Origin: Deinococcus sp. Leaf326
GTDB taxonomy: Bacteria > Deinococcota > Deinococci > Deinococcales > Deinococcaceae
Length of the DNA: 64,000 bases
Direction of reading: 5' to 3'
NCBI RefSeq assembly: GCF_001424185.1
Contig: NZ_LMOM01000076.1
Span: 147,060-211,059, forward strand
Shown here: piece by piece, positions 52,373 to 60,956 of the stretch
Layout of the letters: each line of letters begins with the position of its first letter
Position numbering within the stretch: position 1 is the stretch's first letter
The notes under the pieces: model-generated
Seen by the model: the letters and a program-made list of their open reading frames with translations, nothing else
Databases searched by the model: none
Told to the model about the DNA's origin: nothing
Translations under genes and position numbers: made by a program

Positions 52373-52822
52373 ATGAACACCCCAAGCGCGAGGCTGCTCG
52401 GTACCCTGGCCCTGCTGACCGGCATGGCCGGGGCTTCGGCCTCTTCCCCTCCAGCCACCTGTCAGATCGGGCCGGTCAGCAGTTCGCCCATGACCTACCG
52501 GGTGCCCACGGGCGCTCAGGGCACCCTGAATTTCCGGGTCCGTTGCCCGGCGGGGCAGGTGTTCGTGCTGCGCCTGAGTACCCCGGAGGGCCCGGTGATG
52601 GGAGCCAACGCGTCCCTGCGGTTCTACGGCACAGGCCAGAGCAGCGCCGTGATGTCTCTCGTTGACCTTCCCGAAGACCTGACCGTATCCGGTGAACGGG
52701 AATTTTCCCTCAACCTGCGGGCCCAGGCGGGTCAGTGGGATCTGGGAGGCGGGGCCTACCGCGTAAATCTGGAGATCGGCACTGAGCCGCTGAGCTCTTC
52801 CCTGCAAGGAGAATGGCCTTGA
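52373..52822 (+). CDS. Minor spore-coat-U-like pilin
   Basis: 149 residues with a signal peptide (1-20). SCPU-type domain: CQIGPVSSSPMTYRVPTG, FRVRCPAGQVFVLRLST, and a C-terminal GGAYRVNLEIGTEPLS. It overlaps the chaperone start by 10 bp. In this family minor pilins cap or initiate the fibre. Confidence 0.8.
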   Translation: MNTPSARLLGTLALLTGMAGASASSPPATCQIGPVSSSPMTYRVPTGAQGTLNFRVRCPAGQVFVLRLSTPEGPVMGANASLRFYGTGQSSAVMSLVDLPEDLTVSGEREFSLNLRAQAGQWDLGGGAYRVNLEIGTEPLSSSLQGEWP

Positions 52823-53523
52823 GAAAAGCAGTCTGGCTGTGGGCCGGTCTGGGTCTGTGTGGCTGGGCCGGTGCCCAGTCGTTCAGCCTGACGCCCACGG
52901 CATTCAACATCAATCCCGAGCGCACCAACACCGCGCAGGTCCGGCTCCAGAACCAGACCCTCCAGCCCCTGCAGTTCCGGGTGGAGGTCATGAAATGGAG
53001 CATGGATGGCGGGCAGGCAGCCTACGTCCCGACCCGCGACGTGGTCGTGAATCCGCCGACCTTTCAACTCGGCCCCCAGGGCGCGCAGGTCATCCGTGTG
53101 GGCGTGCTGAAAAAAGCCGGAGCCGACGAGATGACCTACCGCGTGTTCGTGCGGCAGGTGTCCGACACTGCAACCGCCCAGGTCGACCAGCAGGACGCCC
53201 AGATCAACCTGTCACGCCTCATCAACATCTCACTTCCAGTCTACGTTACGCCGCCCAACAGCGCCGCAAAGGTCAGTTTCCGTATGAACATCGGCGGCCA
53301 GACCCCTGCGCTGGAAGTCACCAACAGCGGGAACCGGCACCTGACCCTGCGGCAGCTGCGCCTCGTCAGCGGCGACCAGATCTTCCCCCTGGGCAGCAAT
53401 GCCGTCCTGGGCCGGAGCACCCTGGCCCTGGCCCTGCCGCTCACGCTGCCGGCGGGCGCGGCAGTAGAAGTCCGGTACCAGGACGCCGAAGACAAGGAAC
53501 AGCGCGCGGCTGTGACGCGCTAG
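52813..53523 (+). CDS. Periplasmic pilus chaperone (PapD-like)
   Basis: 236 residues with a signal peptide (1-21). Two immunoglobulin-like domains: SLTPTAFNINPERTNTAQVRLQNQ and PLQFRVEVMKW in the first, and INISLPVYVTPPN linking to the second. It binds pilin subunits by donor-strand complementation and delivers them to the usher. The usher gene follows after 16 bp. Confidence 0.9.
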   Translation: MALRKAVWLWAGLGLCGWAGAQSFSLTPTAFNINPERTNTAQVRLQNQTLQPLQFRVEVMKWSMDGGQAAYVPTRDVVVNPPTFQLGPQGAQVIRVGVLKKAGADEMTYRVFVRQVSDTATAQVDQQDAQINLSRLINISLPVYVTPPNSAAKVSFRMNIGGQTPALEVTNSGNRHLTLRQLRLVSGDQIFPLGSNAVLGRSTLALALPLTLPAGAAVEVRYQDAEDKEQRAAVTR

Positions 53524-53539
53524 GACAGGTGAAAGTGAA

Positions 53540-55963
53540 GTGGTGAACCGGACCCCTGGAAGGTCGTTCCTGATCCTGACCGCCGCGCTGCTGTGTGCCG
53601 GCTCGCTCTGCGCCGCGCGCGCCCAGACCCAGGGTGAGCCGGCGCCCACGGCTCCACCCGCCGCTGCGCCGTCAGTGATGCCCGCGGCCCCGACCACCCC
53701 GGGACTCGCGCCGGCCGTCACCGCTGCGGGGCCGGACATCTGCACGCAGACCCCGACGTTCGTGGACACGACCGTCAACGGCGAGGGCCGGGGCGGCACC
53801 CTGGCGTTTCTCGCCGGTGGGGAGATCTGGGTATCACCGGGGGTGCTGCGGCCCACCGAGGCCAGGTACATCGCGCAGACGGTGACGTGCGAGACCGGCG
53901 ATTTCGTGCGGCTCCAGCCTTCCCTGAGCGTGGTCTTCGACGCGAACGAGCTAACGCTGGACATCCGGCCCGAGCTGGCGCTGCTGCCCGGCGGGGTACT
54001 GGACCTGGGGACCGACGCTTCCCAGACAGCCCCGGTTGGCGCCGTGCTCCCGGTCTTCTCGGTGGGAGTCCGCGGCGACCTGCGCCGCAGCGTCCTGACG
54101 ACTGCCGGGGCCATAGGCAACACGCTGACCCACAACGCCGCCCTGCGCCTGGACTACCAGAACGCGCGGGTCCAGACCTACGGCCAGATCAGCGAGGGGG
54201 GGGTGGTCAGCTCCCTGGTCGCGGACCAAGCCCCGTCCAGGGGGCTGGAGGCCGGGCCACAACGGTTCGGGGCCGAGGCGGCGGCACTCTACGACCTGAG
54301 CACGGTCCTGAGCGTGGGGGTCGTGGCCTACGCGGATCAAGGCGTTCCCCAGACCGGAACCACGCTGGACACGACTACGGCTTCTCCCTGGGGAGTCAGC
54401 ACCCAGCGGGTGAGCGGATTGACCTTCACGGCCGGCAGCACGCGCGCCTACCGGCTGCCGCAACTCGTGGTGCCCCTGCCGCTGGACTCCGACGTGAGTA
54501 TCGTCGTAAACGGCAGCTCGCTGAGGCGGGTGCGGGTGCCAGCAGGCAACCTGACCCTACGCAACATTCCTCTCTCGTCGCCCGCCGGAACGGTCGAGGT
54601 CAGCATCCTCGATGCCACCGGGACCCGGACCCAGCGTTTCGGATACACCTCGGCGGACGTGGCCGTAGCGGCGCGCTCACTCGCGGCACAGGGCCAGCTC
54701 GGCGTCCAGGGCCGCACCGCTCCGGGAACCTCGGGCCTGATGCCGGCGGCGGCCCTGACCGGCGTCTACGGCATAGATGAGCGCTGGAGCGTCGCAGGCG
54801 AAGTCCTGGCCTCGTCCGAGCAGCAGCGCGCCCAGGCGTCGGTGCGGTACACCGACCCCGTGCTGAACACGGGCCTGTCGGTACGCTACGACTCGCGGCT
54901 GCGCTCGCCCGTGGTCCTGGCGGGCGACGCGACCTATACCCGCCCCGACTGGCGAGTGGGCGTGGTCGCCGCCGTCGCCCCCGCCGACCTGAGGACGTCG
55001 CTGGTCCGCGCGCAGGTGTCCCTGATCCGGCCCCGCTTCGTGACCACCCTGGGTCTCCAGGCTGCGCCCGGCACCGGCGACTACGGCGCGGGTCTCAGCG
55101 GCACGGGCCGCCTGACCGACCGCCTGAACCTCGGCGGCGAGGGCGCCGTCACCACGAACCGGGCGGGCGAACTGGGCTGGCGCCTGGGCGTGAGCCTGAA
55201 CTGGACCCCCTGGGAGAAGGTCACGGTCCTCGTGGGGTCCGCGGTCACCCAGGCGGGTCAGGGAGCGCCGGAGGCCGTCACAGCGGCCCAGGTGAGCTAT
55301 CAGCCCACCCCGGCGCATACCTTCAGCGCGCTCGTCACCACCCAGCCGGATCAGCCAGCGGTGGGGACCCTGCGCTACGACTACAACCAGAACGTGCTGG
55401 CCTCGGTCAGTGCCTCGACCACCGGCGACTTCAGTGTGGCCGGGGCCGCGACCGCCGCGTGGGTGGCGGGCCGGGTCTACCTGACCCAGGACCAGCTCGG
55501 GCACGGCGTCCTGATCCGGACCGGGGTACCCCGACTCCCCCTGATCGTCAACGGGCAGCATGTCATGGCCGACGCGCGCGGCGACGCCCTGGTCATGGTC
55601 GGCACCGCCGCCCGCACGGTCAATCTGACACCTGACTTCGAGCGCATTCCCTTCACGGTCAGTGTGGTCGAGGACAACCGCGAGGTGGCTCTCGCAGCCC
55701 ACGGGGTCGTTACGGTGGACTGGATCTCGAATTTCACCCAGAACATGTGGGTGCGTCTGGTCAGGCCCGACGGCGCGCCCATCCGGTACGGCCGCCTCGA
55801 CCTGCCGGGCAACCCGGCGACCGACGACGACGGCTGGAGCCTGATCCCGCGGCAGGTCGCGCCGGTCACGGTGCAGGTGCAACCCGAGGAAGAGGGCGCC
55901 GCCCCCTGCCGCGTGACGGTCCAGGCCGGGCAGGAGACCTACCGCTGCGAGCCACTGCCCTGA
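53540..55963 (+). CDS. Outer-membrane usher protein (FimD/PapC-like)
   Basis: 807 residues with a signal peptide (about 1-29) and a Pro/Ala-rich linker. The N-terminal chaperone-binding domain, a beta-barrel with a plug (SSLRRVRVPAGNLTLRNIPLSSPAGTVEV region around 320-350), and a C-terminal Cys pair (CRVTVQAGQETYRC) are visible. It is the outer-membrane pore and assembly platform for the fibre. It starts at GTG 53540 or 53543. No separate tip-adhesin gene is seen downstream. Confidence 0.9.
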   Translation: MVNRTPGRSFLILTAALLCAGSLCAARAQTQGEPAPTAPPAAAPSVMPAAPTTPGLAPAVTAAGPDICTQTPTFVDTTVNGEGRGGTLAFLAGGEIWVSPGVLRPTEARYIAQTVTCETGDFVRLQPSLSVVFDANELTLDIRPELALLPGGVLDLGTDASQTAPVGAVLPVFSVGVRGDLRRSVLTTAGAIGNTLTHNAALRLDYQNARVQTYGQISEGGVVSSLVADQAPSRGLEAGPQRFGAEAAALYDLSTVLSVGVVAYADQGVPQTGTTLDTTTASPWGVSTQRVSGLTFTAGSTRAYRLPQLVVPLPLDSDVSIVVNGSSLRRVRVPAGNLTLRNIPLSSPAGTVEVSILDATGTRTQRFGYTSADVAVAARSLAAQGQLGVQGRTAPGTSGLMPAAALTGVYGIDERWSVAGEVLASSEQQRAQASVRYTDPVLNTGLSVRYDSRLRSPVVLAGDATYTRPDWRVGVVAAVAPADLRTSLVRAQVSLIRPRFVTTLGLQAAPGTGDYGAGLSGTGRLTDRLNLGGEGAVTTNRAGELGWRLGVSLNWTPWEKVTVLVGSAVTQAGQGAPEAVTAAQVSYQPTPAHTFSALVTTQPDQPAVGTLRYDYNQNVLASVSASTTGDFSVAGAATAAWVAGRVYLTQDQLGHGVLIRTGVPRLPLIVNGQHVMADARGDALVMVGTAARTVNLTPDFERIPFTVSVVEDNREVALAAHGVVTVDWISNFTQNMWVRLVRPDGAPIRYGRLDLPGNPATDDDGWSLIPRQVAPVTVQVQPEEEGAAPCRVTVQAGQETYRCEPLP

Positions 55964-55971
55964 ACCGGACT

Positions 55972-56017
55972 GGGTGGCCGTTCGCCTGCCGCGTGGCTGC
56001 GCGCAGGACGGCCACCC
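55972..56017. terminator. Hairpin between convergent usher and pilin-like genes
   Basis: Arms GGGTGGCCGT / ACGGCCACCC (55972-55981 with 56008-56017) are perfect and enclose a further short stem. No T run. Confidence 0.55.
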
Positions 56018-56032
56018 GGTTCAGCCTGCCAG

Positions 56033-56380
56033 TCAGTAGAAGTCGAGCTGATAACCCTCGGGTCTGACCAGACGCTCGTAGTCAAACAGCCCTTCACCGT
56101 GTGCGCCGGTCCTGGTTTCGAGCAGCCGCAGCGGTTGGAGGGGAGACGTCCCCAGGCCGAGAAGCGCGGCGTACCCTTCGGACGGCTGGAACCCGCGGGT
56201 GCAGCGCAGGGTCAGCACGTCCGGCGTCTGCCCGGCGACCTCACAGACGGACTCGACCTGAAGACTCAGGGGAGTGACGGCCTGGCCCCACGCGGTCCCC
56301 GAGCAGACGAGGGTAAGGCCCAGCAGCAAGTGGCGCCCTCCCGGGCGGCGCAGGTTCAGAAGACGTGCGAGTTCGGTCAT
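56033..56380 (-). CDS. Pilin-like secreted protein related to the pilus locus
   Basis: 115 residues with a signal peptide (hydrophobic LLLGLTLVCSGTAWGQ). The mature part (VTPLSLQVESVCEVAG, then TLRCTRGFQPS and a C-terminal GYQLDF) echoes the TPLTLQVNNFC start of the major pilin and has the same Cys pair. It is probably an additional pilus subunit, oddly on the opposite strand from the operon. GGGGAG fits the ATG at 56380. Confidence 0.65.
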   Translation of the reverse strand: MTELARLLNLRRPGGRHLLLGLTLVCSGTAWGQAVTPLSLQVESVCEVAGQTPDVLTLRCTRGFQPSEGYAALLGLGTSPLQPLRLLETRTGAHGEGLFDYERLVRPEGYQLDFY

Positions 56381-56530
56381 GGCAATGGCTCCCCACATCC
56401 GGGCCGTTGAGACGGTCCAGACGTGTTTTCTGGGAGCTACTGTAGGAGTCCTGGTCTCACGGTCTTCTTTCGGGAACAGAGCTGGCCGGGAGTCATGAGC
56501 CCTTCATTTTCTAGGTCGCTGCCTCGGCTC

Positions 56531-56701
56531 TCAGCGGAGGTACAGGGGGCGCAGGGTCCTGAGCAGGAGGGTGAGGGCCACCAGAGCGCCGGCGCCAGCA
56601 GCCGCGCTCTGCCAGAGGTCACCGGTCGGCAGCACACGGCTCTCGTCCCAGCAGAAGAAGACGGTGAAGACGGCGAACATCACGGCGTTGACATAGATCA
56701 T
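56531..56701 (-). CDS. Small membrane protein (56 aa)
   Basis: The minus strand encodes a 56-residue frame with a first hydrophobic segment (NAVMFAVFTVFFCW) and a second (AAAGAGALVALTLLLRTL) separated by a polar loop. It lies 59 bp downstream of the DUF4255 gene on the same strand and may be part of that unit. Two membrane helices make a holin-like role conceivable, but that is a guess. Confidence 0.5.
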   Translation of the reverse strand: MIYVNAVMFAVFTVFFCWDESRVLPTGDLWQSAAAGAGALVALTLLLRTLRPLYLR

Positions 56702-56760
56702 CGGGCACCCATTGTGGCGCCTTCCAGCTGGGACGGATGAACGCCCAGCCAGACGTCCGG

Positions 56761-57636
56761 TCAGGTCGGCGGTTTGGCCCGGCTACGTGTGAGGCCAGAC
56801 TCCTGCGCCGGGTCCTGCCCGAAGACCACCCGGTACTCGCCCGGCGAGGCGCGCAGCAGGTGCCAGTCGTCGGTGCCGGCAAGGCGCACGAGGACCTGGG
56901 TGACCTCGTCGTGAGGCAACCGGGTAGTGAAGAGGCCGTCGCCGCCGCTCACGCTGAAGCCCGGGCCGTCAGGCAGCCGCACCTCGGCGCCCACAACCGG
57001 CTCGCCTGCGCTGTCCATCAGGGTCCAGGCGTACCGGCGCGATTCCTGGACCAGGCCGCCGGCGGGGTCGCGCACGCTGAAGCTCAGGCCAACGGCGAGG
57101 CTGCGCAGGTGCTCGATATTCAGGTCCAGCGGCGCCGTCAGGACGTAGTGCAGCGCGGGCCTGGGAGAGATCCCCAGCGCGCCGAACACCTCCGAAACGC
57201 GCGGCGCGCTTTCGGCCTGGGCCACCTGCGCCTGCAAGGGGGTATCGAGCGCCCGGACCTCGGCCGGCAGCAGTTCGTCGGGCCAGTCGGCATTGCGGAC
57301 CAACGTGGCGAGCACCCGCCACAGCACCTGCCACTCCTGGTCGTCGAGTTCCGGGAGCTGAGACTTGAAGTGCGTGGTCACGACGTAACGCAGGTCGATG
57401 CGGCGCGGGCGCAGGCGCTTGGTCTCCCGGATGTCGTGGCGGATGTGCATGAACTCGTTCTCGCGCAGCTGCGCGTTCTCGACGATGGCGTACAGGTTGA
57501 AATTGATGGTGGGGCGGTTGATGGCCGCCGCCCAGTCCCGCGTGGGTGTGGCGAAGGTGATGTCCACGTCGCTGGCCGGAATCTTGCCGTCCCCGTAGAG
57601 CATCGAGCGCAGCGCTTCATGGAGGGCGCCGATCAT
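56761..57636 (-). CDS. DUF4255 (Pvc16-type) protein
   Basis: 291 residues. IGALHEALRSML at the start, NRPTINFNLYAIVENAQLREN and RPRRIDLRYVVTTHF are the landmarks of DUF4255, the family of the Pvc16/Afp16 tube- or sheath-terminating protein in extracellular contractile injection systems and related loci. The C-terminal 100 residues look like an added beta domain (AWTLMDSAGEPVVGAEVRLPDG). It follows the PAAR gene by 22 bp. Confidence 0.88.
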   Translation of the reverse strand: MIGALHEALRSMLYGDGKIPASDVDITFATPTRDWAAAINRPTINFNLYAIVENAQLRENEFMHIRHDIRETKRLRPRRIDLRYVVTTHFKSQLPELDDQEWQVLWRVLATLVRNADWPDELLPAEVRALDTPLQAQVAQAESAPRVSEVFGALGISPRPALHYVLTAPLDLNIEHLRSLAVGLSFSVRDPAGGLVQESRRYAWTLMDSAGEPVVGAEVRLPDGPGFSVSGGDGLFTTRLPHDEVTQVLVRLAGTDDWHLLRASPGEYRVVFGQDPAQESGLTRSRAKPPT

Positions 57637-57658
57637 GGTCGTCCGTCTCTCGTCTTTC

Positions 57659-57934
57659 TCATCCGCCGATGAGGACTGTCGCCTGCGTGGCGCTCAGGAC
57701 AGCCCCGCAGGCCAGCAGGTCACCCTGGCGCGCGGCCGGGCGGCCTTCGATGAAGACGGTGGCCGACCCCCTGGCGATGACCTGCGGGCCGTGGGCAGCC
57801 AGAGGCGGCGGCTCGCTGTGCGCGTCGCCGAGGCGGGCGGCCGGGACGCCGGCGACCGTGACGGTGGCGGCCCCACTGCTCACCACGCCGCCGTGGGCGC
57901 CGGGATCTCCGACGCGGAGGGCTGGAAAGGACAT
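57659..57934 (-). CDS. PAAR-domain spike-tip protein
   Basis: 91 residues. Glycine-rich beta repeats with the metal-binding residues of PAAR domains: PGAHGG, GDAHSEPPP, AAHGPQV and LLACG. PAAR proteins cap the spike of contractile injection systems. It is the first gene of the PAAR/DUF4255/small membrane protein unit; other sheath, tube and baseplate genes are absent from this window. Confidence 0.9.
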   Translation of the reverse strand: MSFPALRVGDPGAHGGVVSSGAATVTVAGVPAARLGDAHSEPPPLAAHGPQVIARGSATVFIEGRPAARQGDLLACGAVLSATQATVLIGG

Positions 57935-58004
57935 GGCCGCATGTTGCGCGTCCTGACCCGAACTTGCAAGCCTGGATGTCGGAGCGCTGGCAGCCTGGGA
58001 CCGG

Positions 58005-58034
58005 TTGCGCCAGCCGGGGTCCGGGCGCTAGAGT
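58005..58034 (+). promoter_or_regulatory. Promoter of tRNA-Leu
   Basis: TTGCGC (58005-58010) and TAGAGT (58029-58034) with 18-nt spacing, about 37 nt before the mature tRNA. Confidence 0.5.
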
Positions 58035-58070
58035 TCCGGGGCCGATGTGCCGGTGAACGGACGGAGGCGG

Positions 58071-58152
<82 letters not shown>

Positions 58153-58156
58153 ATAA

Positions 58157-58185
58157 GAAATCCTCCGTTCTAGACGGAGGATTTC
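58157..58185 (+). terminator. Terminator of tRNA-Leu
   Basis: Perfect 12-bp stem (58157-58168 with 58174-58185) and TCTAG loop just after the tRNA, followed by ACTTTCG. Confidence 0.75.
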
Positions 58186-58343
58186 ACTTTCGCTCGACAC
58201 TGTTGTCGATCTTGCAACCTCACGTCACAACACCACATACGGCAAGTGGCTTCTCTTGAACGTTCTATGAGGAATACGTGAGTGGGCTCCCGTAGTTGGC
58301 CGACAAACTGAAGTTCTGCAAGGTCCGCGACGCCTTATGGATA

Positions 58344-58589
58344 TTAGCGGTGAGTCGTCTGATCGTGGCGCACGACGACAGGTTCTTTGCGGCGGAGGCC
58401 AGCAAGACCGGCGAGACCGAGCAAGCCGAGCCAACCCCAGTCCATCCCGTTATCATCATTCTGAGTGGTGGTGTCGGTGGTCGTCGTGCCAGTGACCGTG
58501 GTATCCGTCGTGCTGTCTTGTGCCAGCGCAGGCATCGAGATCAAGCTCAGGGTCAGGACTAGCAGAGCCGTTTTCGTTTCTTGCTTCAT
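58344..58589 (-). CDS. Exported WGxxGxxG-type C-terminal-anchor protein
   Basis: 81 residues. A signal peptide (1-23, ending LAQ) is followed by a Thr/Asp-rich stretch (DSTTDTTVTGTTTT), then GMDWGWLGLLGLAGLAGLRRKE, the WGxxGxxG hydrophobic motif with a basic end, characteristic of WGxxGxxG-type sorting or anchor signals. AGGAGG upstream fits the ATG at 58589. The short mature part suggests a structural or decoy surface peptide. Confidence 0.8.
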   Translation of the reverse strand: MKQETKTALLVLTLSLISMPALAQDSTTDTTVTGTTTTDTTTQNDDNGMDWGWLGLLGLAGLAGLRRKEPVVVRHDQTTHR

Positions 58590-58926
58590 GGGTAAACCTC
58601 CTAGAACAGTGTGATTTCTTACGCTTATCAACATGTCACACAACCTTGGGATTGTGTGCATAGCAACTATTTTGCTAACGCACACGCTCTGTTTATATGG
58701 ACTGCGGTCAGCGCAAGAAAGACCTTCTGAGCTCTATGGCCGATATTGAAGTCTCTTGAATCTCCGCCTTCCCATCCCCAGCCCCTGCGAAGATCATCTG
58801 ATTCGCCATCATGGCCCCAACCGCATCCATCTCAATGATCGTGGCCCACTGATCTGTCGAGTTGACAGCTCAAGCGCTCAGCCAGCCCCAGTCCCTCCTC
58901 GGGTGGCAGCACGCCCTTGAAACAGA
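58590..58926. other. Intergenic, no gene seen
   Basis: 337 bp, moderately AT-rich on the left. It carries the promoter region of the surface-protein gene and the junction with the helicase remnant. Confidence 0.4.
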
Positions 58927-59109
58927 TCAGACGAGGGTCTTACCTGCTCCGTTGGGGAGCACGACCACACCCCGGCAGCCGGCCTTGTTCCAGGCCTCCA
59001 GGGCGCCCTGCTGGTGGGCGTAGAGCTGCACCTCCTGGGAGTAGCCGAGTTCGAGCTTGAGGACGCCCGCCGCTTCGTCACGAACCGGCGTCTGCCCGAG
59101 CACGGTCAT
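58927..59109 (-). pseudogene. Remnant of an SF2 helicase N-terminus (XPB/UvrB-like)
   Basis: The 60-residue frame ends with EVQLYAHQQGALEAWNKAG and GVVVLPNGAGKTLV followed by a stop. This is the Q-motif-like start and Walker A of DEAD/DEAH-type superfamily II helicases (usual PTGAGKT, here PNGAGKT); the remaining helicase domains are absent. A second minus frame continues a little downstream, suggesting frameshift and truncation. It is best read as a decayed gene. Confidence 0.65.
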
Positions 59110-59234
59110 CCCAGGTGAAGAAGTCGGACGCGGCCGCCGGGACCTGAGGGTGCTGCGGTCGAGACGCAGGGTAGGGGCGATGAGGCAGCCACCCTAGCGG
59201 AAAGGGAAGTTCCGGGCAGAGAGCTGAGGGACGT

Positions 59235-60299
59235 TCAGAAAGCGTACCGAATGGTGCAGTAGGGCAACGCCTCACGGAGCAAGACCGTGAACCGCTCGAC
59301 TGCCCTGCCCTTGAGGCCCCGCCGGTAGCGCAGGTTGACGCCCCCATACTCGGACTGTTTCGTCTCCTGCCACTGCGGTGTCCACAGCAGCGCTTCCGCC
59401 TTCGGATGCCAGCCGAGTTTCACCTCGTGCAGCCCCGCATTGTGGGTCAGAAAGATTACCTCGGCCGCCAGCTGCGCCTTGGCCTGTGGGGAGAGCGCTG
59501 CATCGATCTGCGCGAACAGCTCCCGGTAGGCGTTCGTCCAGCCCTCGAAAATGATCACGGGAGAGAAGTTCAGGTGCACCTCGTAATCGGCCTCGACGAA
59601 ATCGTTGATGGCCGCAAGACGCTCAGACATAGGAGAGGTACCGATGTCCACCACGCGCGCCGTCTGCGCAGGCATCAACGAAAAGCGAATGCGGGTCCGG
59701 CCCTGGGGGTCGTAGCCGAGCAATTCCCGATTGACATACTTCGTGGCGAAGGACGCCTTGGCGTTCGGCAGCCTCCGGAAGAGGGTGACGAGATCCCGGA
59801 CATTGCCCGAGATTAGGGCGTCCACGCTCAGGTCACTGTTCTCACCGAGGTCATAGACCCAGGCGTGCGGATCGACCGAGTTGGCCTTTAGTTTAGGCCC
59901 CAGTTTCTGAGCGTGGCGTTCCAGTGCCTGGGAGACGTCCCCAATGTTGGCGAACGTGGTGATGGGGTTGGCGTAGCCCTTGTGGCGAGGCACGTAGCAG
60001 TAGGCGCAGGACAGCGCGCAGCCGTTGGCCATCCCCGGGGCGATGAAATCAGCACTGCGGCCGTTGGGTCTCATCGTCAGGGTCTTGCGGGTGCCCAGCA
60101 CGAGCACCTGCCGTTTGATGCGCAGCCAGTCTCCCACCAGCCCGGCATTGCCATGCAGTCCGGGGATATTCCAGTGGGAGGCGACCTCAATCTGCTCGGC
60201 CTTGGGAAAGCGGGCCAGGATTTCCTGCCCCCGGGGAAGCTCAGCCGCGCGGGGCTCGACATAGATCTGCCGGATGTCGAGGGGAAAGCGGGGCGGCAT
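59235..60299 (-). CDS. Spore photoproduct lyase-family radical SAM protein
   Basis: 354 residues. CALSCAYCYVPRHKGY carries the CxxxCxxC cluster motif (Cys94, Cys98, Cys101) that binds the 4Fe-4S centre and S-adenosylmethionine. Overall it matches spore photoproduct lyase-like proteins (MANGCALSCAYCYVPRH, RFSLMPAQ, VHLNFSPVIIFEGW). Bacillus SPL repairs 5-thyminyl-5,6-dihydrothymine; non-spore formers carry related proteins of less certain role. ATG at 60299 is chosen over an upstream in-frame start at 60356; the ribosome-binding site is weak. Confidence 0.88.
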   Translation of the reverse strand: MPPRFPLDIRQIYVEPRAAELPRGQEILARFPKAEQIEVASHWNIPGLHGNAGLVGDWLRIKRQVLVLGTRKTLTMRPNGRSADFIAPGMANGCALSCAYCYVPRHKGYANPITTFANIGDVSQALERHAQKLGPKLKANSVDPHAWVYDLGENSDLSVDALISGNVRDLVTLFRRLPNAKASFATKYVNRELLGYDPQGRTRIRFSLMPAQTARVVDIGTSPMSERLAAINDFVEADYEVHLNFSPVIIFEGWTNAYRELFAQIDAALSPQAKAQLAAEVIFLTHNAGLHEVKLGWHPKAEALLWTPQWQETKQSEYGGVNLRYRRGLKGRAVERFTVLLREALPYCTIRYAF

Positions 60300-60431
60300 C
60301 CTGCCAGTAAAGCGCGCCTGACGTCCCAGGAAGGCAAGCAGGCAGACGAAGCGCAACTCTCAAGGTTGAGGACCCAACAGCGCTTCGCGCGCTCCCGACT
60401 ACCCCGAGCGCCTCACAGATTGACTCCTAGA

Positions 60432-60956
60432 TCAGTGATTTCCGCTCACCGTGACGAGTGTGTTCGGCCCATCCGGTACTGCGGTGTAATACAGTTCTGC
60501 CGGCACCGAGCGGCCCATAAAGACTGAATAATGCCGTGGCCCACGCGTTTCGTCTTCCAGCAGGACGTATCCGGCGCGCTTGAGCGGCTCCATCAGTACT
60601 TGCGGCTGCCATCCCTGCGCCACATATTGCTCCACTCGGGACAGCCCGCGCCGCATTTCCTGCCGGTACGTCGCAGATACGGGACAGCGCGGCTCCAAAC
60701 CGTCAGGCAAAGGCATGAGCCCATTCCAGAGCGTACCCGGCTGCCTGATGCAGTACAGGGCGTCCGGTGCAGGCCGCAGGGTCAAGGTGACGACACCCAA
60801 CACTGCAACCAGAGCGGCCACGCCCCAGATACGCCAGCTCTTCGCGGGCAGGGTCAAGAGCGGGGACAACGAACGAGGCCTTTGACAGCCGCCCGAGCTA
60901 AGCGCTGCAGAATGGTGTGGGGCGTGATCTCCGGCAGGTCCGGCGTCATGTCGCAC
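60432..60956 (-). CDS. Hypothetical protein with one membrane helix
   Basis: 174 residues. A basic N-terminus, a helix at about 42-60 (IWGVAALVAVLGVVTLTL) and an outer domain with a Cys pair (YCIRQPGTLW, PRCPVSATY). GTG start overlaps the P-ATPase stop by 11 bp, so it is probably co-translated with the metal pump, but the start is uncertain. No family recognised. Confidence 0.65.
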   Translation of the reverse strand: MRHDAGPAGDHAPHHSAALSSGGCQRPRSLSPLLTLPAKSWRIWGVAALVAVLGVVTLTLRPAPDALYCIRQPGTLWNGLMPLPDGLEPRCPVSATYRQEMRRGLSRVEQYVAQGWQPQVLMEPLKRAGYVLLEDETRGPRHYSVFMGRSVPAELYYTAVPDGPNTLVTVSGNH

